Assembly: GCA_029931535.1 (NCBI GenBank)
Contig: JAQPZY010001060.1
Span: 248,001 to 312,000 of the forward strand
DNA: 64,000 nucleotides
From: Margaritifera margaritifera
Lineage: Eukaryota > Mollusca > Bivalvia > Unionida > Margaritiferidae
Direction: 5' to 3'
Shown here piece by piece: positions 50,587-61,740 of this stretch (within the stretch, counting starts at the first letter, position 1; each line of letters opens with the position of its first letter). Position numbers and translations under genes: made by a program. The notes beneath the pieces are model-generated. The model did no database searches, was not told where the DNA came from, and was given only the letters and a program-made list of their open reading frames with translations.

Positions 50587-51650
50587 CAAGTAATAAAAAA
50601 TCTTCCTTACGGCATGTGCGTTCTGACCAAATGTATATGCTGTAATCCGGATACCTTTAAAAAGAGACTTAGAGAGTTCAAGGGGCACCTTAAAAGGAGA
50701 GGATACAGAAATAGCTACTATTAACAAAACAAGATTCCTGGAGCTCTCCTGAAAAAAACCCACAAGAAAACCAACAAACTCGTCCCCTTCGTTGTTCCTT
50801 TCCACCCCTATGCCTCAAACTTACAACAGATCATTCGGAAACATTTGCACCAGATCGAATCCTCTGAAGGGCATATCTCAAGACGTTCCTATGGTTGCTT
50901 ACCGTAGACCTAAAAATCTGAAAGACCATCTGGTACGTGACAGATTCAGGCACATACTGCTGCAAAGACAAGCGTTGCCCAGTTTGCAAACATAAACCCG
51001 AGATAAAATTGTTCAGAAGTTAGACAAAAGGAGTTATCTTCACCACCAATCAAAACTGAGGATGTCGAACCAAAAATGCAAAATCTGTGCCACTCAATAT
51101 GTTGTCGAAATCGTTGATTTCAGAACACGAACGAATAACCACAAGTGCCAACAAAAACAACGCGAAAGTCGCTAAAACCCTACAACTCGACTCGGCATTC
51201 AGTCGAGTCCCTCGATATGCTATTGACTGAATCGAACCTGGGGTGGACCGATATAGAATAATAAATGATACCGAAAACTGCAATTGAAATCCCATTGGGA
51301 GTTCGTCGTAAATAAAAAAAGTCTGACCTCCCCAATGCAATCTTATCAAAACTACAGCCAGGCATCAGTTTATCATACGTACGCAATGTTTGCGATACTA
51401 TTTACCAAAGTAAATATTCCGTATCATTATGATTATGATTATTATTAGTAGTAGTATTAGTAGTAGTATTCAACTCTTGTCCATTATCTCGCTACACCAT
51501 TGTCTTGATATATTAATTTTAGTACCTCTAGGCATAACTTTATCAGGATATAATTTCTGTTGTAAATTTTGTAGATGGCGTTGATTTTTCGCCACGAATG
51601 GTTTCCGTCCACAGCCTGGAATTAGGTCAAAACAGTTCGGTTCTCTGTAC
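50587..51650 (+). pseudogene. Penelope-like element, C-terminal region with GIY-YIG remnant
   Basis: Across several frames the sequence gives FKKRLREFKGHLKRRGY (about 50656-50706), KKTHKKTNKLVPFVVPFHPY (about 50752-50811), LQQIIRKHLHQIESSEG (about 50821-50871), VAYRRPKNLKDHLVRDRFRH (50897-50956) and a cysteine-bearing linker. A segment CKICATQYVVEIVDF-RTRTNNHK (51078-51146) then corresponds to the GIY-YIG endonuclease core. HSVESLDMLLTESNLGWTDI (about 51205-51262) follows as the usual downstream part. These are hallmarks of Penelope-like retroelements: the end of reverse transcriptase, the linker and the endonuclease. The catalytic reverse transcriptase core is missing upstream, as in a 5'-truncated copy, and frameshifts and stops are frequent. 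Confidence 0.75.
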
Positions 51651-51902
51651 GATAGGTACGATAATCCCTTCTTTGATTTTTGTTATACAGCCTTCTTTGT
51701 TATACAGCCAAATAGACATGTAGTTTACCCATTTTAAAACCTTTTTTTCAAATTGTTCTTCTTTCTTTCTTCTATTTTTATTCTATGTTTGTAAATTTAC
51801 CCCTGTCATTCAAAACATGTAGGAGTGAAGAATTTCTCTTGGTTTTTGCGCTTAGTGTTTGTTTTGCCGATGTGAGTTGTTTCTTCCTCTGAAGAAGAGC
51901 GA
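51651..51902 (+). repeat. 3' tail of the Penelope-like element
   Basis: Non-coding sequence after the endonuclease region. Its last part (51797-51902) is similar to 22069-22165, which suggests it belongs to the element. It ends at a TA array that also marks the left edge of the neighbouring LTR element. Confidence 0.5.
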
Positions 51903-51923
51903 TATATATATATATATATATAA
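51902..51923. repeat. (TA)n tract at left edge of LTR element
   Basis: A short TA tract replaces the first bases expected of the 5' LTR by comparison with the 3' LTR. A longer TA array abuts the 3' LTR at 55252. Confidence 0.9.
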
Positions 51924-52428
51924 TGTACTTAACCTTTGTCTATGTTTGTAAGTTGTATGGTTATTTGAAAATACATAATTTACTTTTGTCCAGTTGTTTA
52001 CATAGTAACTTCATTGGCATTTCACAATTAGACCGTTGTGACATGTGTCAGGTATGCTAGTGTTTTCATAGGCATCTCGCAATTAGACTGATGTCACATA
52101 GGTCATGTGTGCATGTGTATTTATATACATATTTTGGTAAACAAGTTGATTCATATTCTAGAATTTTGGTTCTAATAGATCAGTCTGTAAGGAATCTCTT
52201 TTAGTTGTGTTGTTGAAATCAGATATAATTTGAGAAGAATTATTTATTTACAATATTCTTTGGAAATTGTAATGTTCTCACTCATTTTTGGATTAATACA
52301 TGATTTTGGGGATTTATGTGAACTCATTCAAATGCATTCTGGATTACATCTTTGTGGTACATCAGGACGTTGAAGGCTATTGGAATTCATTCAGAACATT
52401 CTATTATTTTGGATTTGTGATTAGGACA
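51922..52428 (+). repeat. 5' LTR, truncated at its 3' end
   Basis: It aligns with 54636 to about 55148 of the 3' LTR (for example AGTTGTATGGTTAT, CTTTTGTCCAGTTGTTTA, TGACATGTGTCAGGTA, GAGAAGAATTATTTATTTAC, GGATTTGTGATTAGGACA). Similarity stops at 52428, and integrase coding sequence begins within a few bases. The first 10-15 bases are replaced by the TA tract. Confidence 0.9.
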
Positions 52429-52429
52429 G

Positions 52430-54464
52430 ATTTCATCAAACTTTCAAGATTATGATTCGATCATATTGCTTTGATACAGGAAAGGATTGGGATGAGGGTG
52501 TTCATTTGCTGTTGTTTGCTGTTAGGAAATCAGTTCAATAATCATTGGATTTTAGTCTTTTTGAACTGGTTTTTGGACATACTGTTCGTATACCATTGAA
52601 GTTATTAAAAAAGAAACTTCTTTCAAATGAAGATCCAAAGATTTATCTTCTCGACTATGTCTCTGATTTCAAATATAAATCGTCAAAGACGTATGAGGTA
52701 GCAAGAACGAATCTTCACTCAACTCAGTCAAAAATAAAATTAAGGTATGATAGAAATACCAAGGAAAGGAGTTTTCGGCTGGTAAAAAAGTTCTGCCTCT
52801 CTTTCCCATACTTCCAAATACCCTTAGAGCTAAATTATATGGTCCTTATACAGTTGAAAAGAAAGTAAATGACTTAAATTATATCATTAATACTCCTAGG
52901 AGATGGAAACAGAAACAACTTTGTCACATAAATATGTTAAAGGAGTATTTTGACAGAGATAATCCAGTTAATTATTCAATCAATTTGGTTGTACCTATTC
53001 CACACAGTGAGGATGTCAACGATGGAATACAATCTGACTGTATTGACTCTGGTTTACCCAAGCTTCGAAATTCAGAAATATTAAACAATGCTGACCAGTA
53101 AATATCGCATCTACAGCAAGAGGAAATGAGTGAACTAAAACAGATATTACATGAGTATGAGCACGTGTTTCATCATGTTCTACACGAACAAATAAAATTG
53201 ATCATGACGTTGACAATGTAGATTCTACACCTGTGAAACAGCATCCTTACAGGATGAAGACCCTGAAACGGGAATATTTTAAAATAGAAACTCAATATTT
53301 ACTGGAGAATGATTTAATAGAACCAAATAAAAGTAACTGGAGTTCACCATGTATTATTGTGCCTAAGCCAAATAATACATTCCACATGTCGACTATAGAA
53401 TATTCAACAGTGTCAATAAAATGGATTCATTTCCAATACCAAGAATGGATGATTGCATTGATAAAATTGGAAATGCGCAATATGTCACCAAGTATGACTT
53501 TTTAAAAGGATTCTGGCAAAGAGCAAACGAAATTTCGGCATTTGCAACTCCAAATGGGCTTGATCAATATAAAGTGATGCCTTTTGGTATGAAAAATTCT
53601 CCTGCAACATTCCAGCGTCTTATGAACATGATAACATCTGGTCTAACTGTATCGCGTACATCGATGACGTTATCATCTACAGCGACACTTGGAAAAATTA
53701 CTTGGAAACAATTCGGAAATTCTTCGATCGACTCATTGATGTAAATCTGATGATTAATTTAAACAAAAGTGAGATTTGCCATCCTTGTGTCACATTTTTA
53801 GGACATATTGTAGGACAAGGCCAAGCTAAACCTGTAGAAGCTAAGGTCAAAACTATCTCTGAATTCCCTGTGCCTGTTTGTAAAAAGCAACTGAGGCGAT
53901 TTTAGGTATGGCTGGATATTATCGGAAAGTTTGTTAAAATTTTTCCATAATTGCCGAACTTTTGACAAATTTGTTGAGTAAAAAATCCAAGTTTCATTGG
54001 TCTTAGCGGTGTCAGGAATCCTTTGATAACATAAAGGTTATGCTTGAGAATGCAGCCAGTTATATCTACACCAAATTTCAGCCAATTTTTTTAAAGTGAC
54101 TGTTGATGCAAGCGATGTACGGGTTGGTGGAGTATTGATTCAAAAAGACAAAAATGGTGTGGATCATCCTGTGTGCTGTTTTTCTAAAAAAAAACTAAAC
54201 AAGCAGCAGAACAATTATTCAACAACTGAGAAGGACTGTCTGGCTTTGATATTGGTTTTACAACATTTTGAAGTGAATGTTACCTCGGCTCTTTCTCCGG
54301 TTATTGTATTCAGTGATCACAATCCCCTTACTTGCATTAAGAAAATGACAGATAAAAATCGGAGATTGTTGAGGTGGAGTTTAATGCTGCAAGAATACAA
54401 CATTGATATTAGACACATCAGGGGAAAAGATAATGTGATTGGAGATGCACTATCCCGTGCATAG
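52430..54464 (+). pseudogene. Gmr1-like pol: integrase C-terminus, reverse transcriptase, RNase H
   Basis: The integrase remnant runs from FHQTFKIMIRSYCFDTGKDW (52431-52490) through DFSLFELVFGHTVRIPLKLL (52548-52607) to LCHINMLKEYFDRDN (about 52920-52964), the usual integrase end. A linker with EEMSELKQILHEYEHVFHH leads into reverse transcriptase: PVKQHPYRMKTLKREYF (53233-53280), ENDLIEPNKSNWSSPCIIVP, YVTKYDFLKGFWQ (first catalytic Asp), YKVMPFGMKNSPATFQRLMN (53570-53629) and AYIDDVIIYSDTWKNYL (from 53654). FLGHIVGQG follows. RNase H (54096-54464) keeps TVDASDVRVGGVL, YSTTEKDCLALILVLQHFE, VFSDHNPLTC and DALSRA, so its acidic residues look intact. Several stops and frameshifts break the frame. 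A continuous integrase-linker-RT series argues against a chance juxtaposition. Confidence 0.9.
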
Positions 54465-54610
54465 AAGTACCATATTGCTTATTTTGTGTATATTTTGTGT
54501 AATTCAGCTGAGTGTCATTCATATGACATTTTCCTGTGTAATTTTGATTATTATGGTATCAGATGCATATTTTAAAAAAAGCTTTATTGCATAAATCTTT
54601 CTTTTTCTTT

Positions 54611-54621
54611 ATGAGGGGAGG
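54611..54621 (+). promoter_or_regulatory. Polypurine tract
   Basis: ATGAGGGGAGG lies directly before the TG that opens the 3' LTR, the expected position for the plus-strand priming tract in LTR retrotransposons. Confidence 0.75.
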
Positions 54622-55250
54622 TGTTATGTATGATGTTTGTATACTTAACTTTTGTCATTGATTATAAGTTGTATGGTTATCTGAAAATGCATACTTTACT
54701 TTTGTCCAGTTGTTTATATAGTATTATCATAGGCATCTTACAATTAGATTGTAGTGACATGTGTCAGGTAGGCCAGTATTGTCATAGGCATTTCGTAATT
54801 AGACTGATATCATATAGGTCATGTAGGCATGTGTATTTATATACAGATTTTAGTAAACAAATTCATTCCAATGCTAGAATTTTGGTTCTAAAAGATCAGT
54901 ATGTAAGAAATCTATTTTAGTTTTGTTGTTGAAATCAGACATAATTTGAGAAGAATTATTTATTTACAATATTCTTTGGAAATTCTAAAGTGCACACCCA
55001 TTTTTGGATTAAAACATGAGATGGGGATTTATGTTAACTCATTCAAAAACATTCTGGATTACATCTTTGTGGTACATCAGGACATTCAAGGCTATGGGAA
55101 TTCATTTGGGACATTCTATTATTTTGGATTTGTGATTAGGACATTTAGGATAATTTCGAATTTAACTCACAAGTTATAAGTGTCTTTTGAATTTTTACTT
55201 TAATTGTCCGGAAAAAATTGCTTATTGATTTTATTTGCATTGTTGGTTTC

Positions 55251-55251
<1 letters not shown>
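54622..55251 (+). repeat. 3' LTR, 630 bp
   Basis: It begins TGTTATGTATGATG after the polypurine tract. A CA dinucleotide at 55250-55251 is the likely end, giving a TG...CA LTR of 630 bp. Its first part aligns with the 5' LTR; the last 100 bp are missing from the 5' copy. The 3' boundary is inferred from the CA and the start of the TA array. Confidence 0.85.

Positions 55252-55332
<81 letters not shown>
55252..55332. repeat. (TA)n microsatellite abutting the 3' LTR
   Basis: About 80 bp of TA begins immediately at the predicted LTR end. Confidence 0.97.
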
Positions 55333-55335
<3 letters not shown>

Positions 55336-55786
55336 TGCATATAAATTTTAGATTTGTTGTGCAAGATGCTTATATTTAATGAAAGACCATGTTTTCAAGT
55401 TTCTTTACAAAGCATATTTTGCAGTACTCCGAATCTTCATTTTCTATACTAATTATGAAACCAAAAGAGCAAAGGAAAATGTTGAGTGTTACAAACCATG
55501 AATCTTTGAAGCTTTCGGATCTTCCTGAACGCGTGGATTAATTGAATAAGTAATATAAATTATACCCACCCACCCCCCTTTCCGCTATGCATTGAAATCT
55601 TTCCCTATTATTTAGGTCATACCACATTTCATTTTACTCTATTTTTTTCATTCCAGTTTTTAGTCACGGTGTTACAGTTATGTAGATCTAGATAAAGACA
55701 AAAGGGTGATTTACATGAACGTGGACACTTTTAAGACCTACCTGACTGATTGAAGACCACATTTCGTAAACTTTCCTCAGAGAGGC
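55333..55786. other. Intergenic DNA, no gene recognised
   Basis: A+T-rich spacer; nothing recognised. Confidence 0.5.
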
Positions 55787-56272
55787 TTACACCTAACTGT
55801 CATACTAGTCACAGGCTGATATTCAACACTTAACTGTCACACTATCAAAGCCTGATATTAAACACCTAACTGTCATACTAGCCAAAGGCTGATATTAAAC
55901 ACCTAACTGTCATACTAGCCAAAGGCTGATATTAAACACCTAACTGTCATACTAGTCAAAGGCTGATATTAAACACCTAACTGTCATACTAATCAAAGGC
56001 TGATATTAAACACCTAACTGTCCTACTAGTCAAAGGCTGATATTAAACACCTAACTGTCATACTAGTCAAAGGCTGATATTAAACACCTAACTGTCATAC
56101 TAGTCAAAGGTTGATATTAAACACCTAACTGTCCTACTAGTCAAAGGCTGATATTAAACACCTAACTGTCCTACTAGTCAAAGGCTGATATTAAACACCT
56201 AACTGTCATACTAGTCAAAGGCAGATATTAAACATCTAACCGTCATACTAGTCAAAGGCTGATATTAAACAT
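55787..56272. repeat. Minisatellite, 37-bp unit, about 13 copies
   Basis: The unit AACACCTAACTGTCATACTA followed by GTCAAAGGCTGATATTA repeats with a 37-bp period. Central copies are almost identical, differing mainly at CATACTA/CCTACTA and AGTC/AGCC. The first two copies and the last are more diverged. Confidence 0.95.
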
Positions 56273-56307
56273 GAGTGAAGGTCCTAATTATGGCTCGTAA
56301 AAACCTT

Positions 56308-56329
56308 TTTTTTTTTTTGGGGGGGGGGG
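56308..56329. repeat. Homopolymer junction T(n)G(n)
   Basis: A T run passes directly into a G run of about ten. A very similar junction occurs at 61631-61652. Confidence 0.85.
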
Positions 56330-56454
56330 TCTGACTTAGATTCTAATAACCATGAAAGGGTTTTGTACTTGCAGTATGTTAGGAAGATATGAGTAAAGAG
56401 GCTTAAGTCAAAGAATAACTTAAAGAAAGTCAAAACCTCTTCAATAACATTTCT

Positions 56455-56514
56455 GGTTCACAGACGCTTTCTACATATATACGCCTACATCAACATGTCT
56501 GGTTCACAGACGCT

Positions 56515-56606
<92 letters not shown>

Positions 56607-56625
56607 GCCTACATCAACATGTACC
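56455..56625. repeat. Duplicated 45-bp segment, one copy with expanded TA array
   Basis: GGTTCACAGACGCTTTCTA followed by a TA-type stretch and CGCCTACATCAACATGT occurs twice. In the first copy (56455-56498) the middle is only CATATATA. In the second (56502-56622) it is a TA array of about 88 bp (56518-56605). The same flanks on short and long versions show array expansion after or during duplication. Confidence 0.92.
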
Positions 56626-59280
56626 ACATTTTTCTATCTAAGGCTTGTTGGCTAGTCAAGAGAGATTACAAATTACTTCAATGCAAACAGCTTGGTATAA
56701 ATTAGTGCAAAATTTCTTACGTAAATATGTATGAAAAAGCATGCACAACGATTCATTTAATGGGTAATGGATTGTATAGCATGTGTCGACAATCATACAT
56801 GACGACCACTTAGTCAAAATGATTATTATATGGGTTTAGATATCCATTAATGTATCGTGTTTAGTCATGCCAATTGAATATATTGCCAGCCTAATGGATT
56901 CTTATAAACAATGTCTTATTTATTGCCCCAAACGCTTCTGAAACTGAAGGTAACTAGCGTGTATTATATTCCGCTATCTCGGTGTACAAGAATGTAAGTA
57001 ATAAGTTCGAATCAGAAAGAATCTCGCTAAAATCATTGACTTTAATGAACAAATAATGCTATAAAACCCGTTCAGGGTATATTAGGTAATACACAGTCTA
57101 CGTAGCGGAACAATTCTATACTAAAAATTCTTAGCTGTAAGAGAATTATAAATTTTCTTTTTATTTGCATAATTATCCCGACGGTGCTTTAGAAAGCGTT
57201 CAGATATTGTGTTTACCTCTGTCTAACCATTCGATTTTTCAGTCTGTTCATCATGCTTTCTCTTTTCTTGTTTTGCATGTAACCTCATTGTATTATCGCC
57301 TATGAAGGAGCTGACAAATACACTTACAGTGTATGGTTGAACGTGACTATGATATATTCAGAAGTGTAAATTTCGTTTGCTCTAATGCTGAGAGAGATAT
57401 CTATAATGTCACAAATAAATGTGAACTGGTCAACCTTCCCCATACTTAATATATTTTTTCCGTAAAGAAAGACCTCGTTGAGAAATATTGTGACAGCACA
57501 AAATGGATTTAAAAAAGCAACAAAAAAACAAACAAGCAAACGGTGAGTTCGATTGACTTTTGTTGTAATGAGACACACTACGTATTAATAAATAAAAATA
57601 TTTTGCACATGCGGGAGCAAATGTCACAAAAAGCTATACAAATGGGACAAAGATAGTATTTGTCTGATATACAGCGAAGTTAAAGGAATGTTATTAAATA
57701 TTTTCAACAGCCAACAATATTTGATCCACTTTATAATGTTTAAGTTTGGAGACCCAATATTATTCCTCAAAGTCCCAAATTAGTTATTTCCAACGCAGAA
57801 ATATAATTTGTTATTTTAATATATCTTAACTTATATCATGTTGAAGCGAGGAACGGGAAGGCACCAGCTGCTGTTGTATTTTTAATGCATAAAATAGTAT
57901 AGAATCATACTAGTTCAATGGCTATCAAAGAAGTTTCCTTGCCCTCAGTACAACGAACTGATATAGTGTTAGGATAGTATTCCTGTTGTATAAATTCTGC
58001 CCGTGTGTGTGTGTTTACCGACCCGTGTGTGTATACGGCAAAATATGTGTTTTGCAATTGGAAATTCTCTCTTACGTCCCTTGTTATGAACCTAGTCCAC
58101 ATAATGTGACTATTACATACAGGAAAAGGTAATGCATCGAATTTAATACTTCCTAACGTATTCAGATTAACCAACATATATCTATGTAATCTATGAATGA
58201 CACACTCCAAAGCAAGTAAATGACCCATATACAGTTATTACAGGATATTGTTCTTTTTTGTTTCCTATGCAATCGCTAATTTAATTTTATTGATCAGTGT
58301 GCTATAAGATGGCGCATCTCTGAATTTCTAGCACACAAATAATTAATCGAATGGATAAAAGGCACGAGCTACTGCAAAGTAAACAGTAAGCCATTCCGTA
58401 TAACTATAAAGTATGTACATAAATGTGTTATAACTTCTTGGTAACATAGAGCTATATTTTCTCAACAAAAGGGAAATTTATAAAATATTTGGTCTAAATG
58501 GGGTTACATACACTCTGGAAAAACAGCAGACCTTCCCTAAAATAATAAAATAACAGAAGCTTTCTACGATAGAGGTTACGAGTTGCCACGAACGCAGCTA
58601 TCTTGAGGTTAATTTGATGGTAACAGAATAGGAGCGTTCTGCTCCTAACTGCATGAACGCCAGTGCATGCAGCTTATTCTGCAAGGAAATAATTCTAACC
58701 TGAAGGAAATAAAGTGTGTTTACCAGTATCCCCGGTAAAAATATATATGTTTCATTTACTGTAAAAGTAGAAAACCAAGATACAGTGGACATAACAAATT
58801 CTTAATCAAAACCAAATTTTGCTCAGTTGGTATAAATTAGGACATTGATAATTACATGACCGGATGCTAAGAACCGGTAGTAGTTGTTTTGAAACCGGTA
58901 TATATGGCGAAGTGAAAGCTCTGCTTACAGTGCCAGAACTTTGCACTGTTCTCAATTCATAGCTACAGTATTTATCAGAAACAACACAAAAATACATTTG
59001 TATGCTATAACTCGAACCATTCTAGTCATAGACGTACCTTCAGTAAGTGCAAGGTGAAGAAACAATGTAAAGAACCAACCAATTATTCAGTTGAAAGTAA
59101 AATAAAGAAAGTGGTTTTCCATCCAAAGTTATACAAGTTTAATGTTTTAGTTCTACTTGGTTGAAATGCCGCGAGCATTTATATACTGCGAACATCGGTA
59201 TACCACGAACATTGGTATACCCCGAGCACTGATTCACACATTCAATATACTTTAATTATTCAGTACACATAGCAAACTCA
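56626..59280. other. Intergenic DNA, no gene recognised
   Basis: About 2.6 kb with only short frames, the longest 107 codons at 57905-58228 minus, without motifs. A GTGTGTGT stretch lies near 58004. Near 59185-59225 a segment with CGAACAT(C/T)GGTATACC occurs twice. Confidence 0.55.
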
Positions 59281-59352
59281 CATTATCTCTATCCTTGACA
59301 TTATCTCTATCCTTGACATTATCTATCTTTGACATTATCTCTATCGTTGACA
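59281..59352. repeat. Four tandem copies of an 18-bp unit
   Basis: CATTATCTCTATCCTTGA repeats about four times with small changes. Confidence 0.9.
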
Positions 59353-59609
59353 CAACCCTAACTCTTGTACTCCTTTATTTAAAAACTATTATGACCTTTT
59401 TTGATCAAAATGTTTAGCAATGTAAATAGGGTAACATGGTAGCTGTGGCGGTATTGGTGGTGGTGGTTGTAATGATGATGATTAGGATGAGCCATACAGC
59501 AACAGCATACGAACATAATTTAATATTCACACCCGTTTCGGTTATTGTTTCCACATATGTTGAAAAATACAAGTCCATGTAATTTGGTCACTACTCAAGT
59601 GCGCACATG

Positions 59610-59611
<2 letters not shown>

Positions 59612-59657
<46 letters not shown>
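59612..59657. repeat. (TG)n microsatellite
   Basis: About 46 bp of uninterrupted TG. Confidence 0.97.
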
Positions 59658-59658
<1 letters not shown>

Positions 59659-61369
59659 TGTTGAGCAAAAACCTCTCCTCCAAAGTTTACATTTGAACTT
59701 CATACGTTTGCCTGTCATTTTGTGGTGTCTATAGATCTGCACTTAGAATTATCCAAAGTCGTCCATCCTTTTGCTGTTTCCCATAAGCAAAAATTCGGTT
59801 ATGCACGACTTCTACTTACTGATATATTTTAGAAACTTGTCAGTCTAATCGACGGGTTATCGTCATGCAAATATTTCACATATGTAGGGTCGATAGGGTG
59901 CTCCTCAGATCAGACTGCCGGATATCTGGATTTTCAAGTAAATATAACTTGATTGATGGGGATATAATATAACTAATATGTACATATTTTTTTTATCCTT
60001 TGAATAGTTTATAATATGAGAAGTATGGAGACTGAATGTAACAAAATTGCAAGCTAAAATCATTACTATCTTACTCGTTTGTACCAACGGTCCTGAAAAG
60101 TCTAATCATTTTTCATCCCTTGCATCCGTCGTCGAGACAGATTTGATTATTAGGTGCAAATGCAACACTTTATTCTGACGAGGTTTTCATATGTCCACTG
60201 TCGCAACATTTATTGCAAGACGTGTCATCTCATTCAAAGCACTTGCTTTATCTGGAACTACTTCAAGATTTGTATATGTACCCACATATGGATCTTTTAA
60301 TTGGAACCTCTTGGTCGGAATTTTTTTAATATTTTCCGAATTAAACTAGGCTTTTAAACCAATTTGCAACTCTTGACTAATTTTCCGTCTCCACTCTGCG
60401 ACACTCTGTCTCTTGTAATAATATGTGTGCTTACAAATTCATATCAATGGAACTGAACCGAAATTGATTTATCTAAATATTTCATACAGAGATAGAACCA
60501 CGGTGTATCACGTTACAAACTAGATTTGTATAATTATAGAAATTATATACTTTTGTGTGTAAAAATGTGAAGAACATGATTTTATCATATTATTTGCAAA
60601 TGGTGAACCAGAAATGTTAATGAATTCGAGACTTCAAAGCATATCTACTACAATATGTAAAAGTCATTAACACCCAAGGACAATAGTTTGTGGAGAACGT
60701 ATACGTTTTTTCACATGACCTTTCTCGTTTCAAATATATTCTATGTAAAATCAAACAGCTACTGCAATTTGATTAAGTACCTCATGATAATTTAAATCAG
60801 CTTAACAGCTTCAGAGCTGTTGAACATAGAAGATACGGGATAAGGACAAAACTGATTAAACATTCAGTATAATCGACGCAGGTATATGTTTTAGGTTCAC
60901 CTGGCCGAAATGAAGATGTTATTGATACATCTCATTGATACGACTGGAGGGTCAACCATACCAATTTGTTAAAATGTTGGGGGTTATGAGAGTGGTAAGA
61001 AAAACAGCAATATGACCAACAGCAAAGACACAAACATATGAATTCAAACCGTGTCTTCTTATTTAAGTCCTTTCGCTGTCCTCTTCAGGTGCATCAATTT
61101 GAACAGAGAAAGATCCCAATATTAAACTACTGTGATATTTGTACAATGTATTGTATGTATATTATTTATATTTTAATAATTTAACCTCTCTGGGAGGCTC
61201 TTTTGTTATTTATATGCATACAAAATATCTGTAAAAATCAACTACTAGTAGACTGACCATTATCATATTTAACAAGGTGTTAGAGTTGGGCCACAATATC
61301 TGCTGTTACACGTTTCCTTCACATTTTCGAAGCCGTCTTAGATATAGTATATCGAGTCTGTCACATTCA
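59658..61369. other. Intergenic DNA, no gene recognised
   Basis: A+T-rich DNA with short frames only; nothing recognised. Confidence 0.55.
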
Positions 61370-61740
61370 TCTCAGATCTCTCAACTATGGAAGTATTAAC
61401 CTGACATCGACATGACGAGATAATTCTATTTATATGTGATCAAGACGACGTCTTTTAAGTCAACAAAACGAGTTACTGATTGCAATTTGTTGTCATAATT
61501 ATGTAAACATGTTGACAAATATACATATTTATGTTGCTATATTGTGGCAACATGTAAATAAGACAACAGAGATATAATTTTATCGTCATGTCTACATACT
61601 CATGTCAACAAATTGTAACCTGTAACTCGTTCTTTTTTTTTTGGGGGGGGGGCGAGTTACGTAAAAGGCGTTATCGTGTATATATATGCAATATAAATAT
61701 ATCGTCATGTCGATGGCAGCGTAATACTTCCATACTCAAG
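61370..61740. mobile_element. Foldback/MITE-like element with long inverted arms
   Basis: The left arm (61386-61493) contains TATGGAAGTATTA, ACATCGACATGACGAGATAA and CGAGTTACTGATTGCAATTT. The right arm (61603-61734) carries the reverse complements in mirrored order: CAACAAATTGTAACCTGTAA with CTCG, then ATATCGTCATGTCGATG and TAATACTTCCATA. Arms match with scattered differences, and the right arm has an inserted T/G homopolymer tract. The 110-bp centre is A+T-rich and contains another ATCGTCATGTC phrase. There is no coding capacity; a non-autonomous DNA element is likely. I found no clear target duplication. Confidence 0.7.

Larger units (their letters stand above)
51922..55251 (+). mobile_element. 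Ty3/Gypsy-type LTR retrotransposon with integrase upstream of RT (Gmr1-like)
   Basis: Two alignable LTRs flank a pol region that encodes, in order, the integrase C-terminal part, reverse transcriptase and RNase H. RNase H ends at a stop (54462-54464) only about 160 bp before the 3' LTR, with a purine-rich tract in between. In ordinary Ty3/Gypsy elements the integrase follows RNase H. The order seen here is that described for the Gmr1 group of Ty3/Gypsy elements, which shares the arrangement with Ty1/Copia. Gag, protease, the integrase N-terminus and most of its catalytic core are missing, along with the end of the 5' LTR, consistent with one deletion. The element is inactive. Confidence 0.88.
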
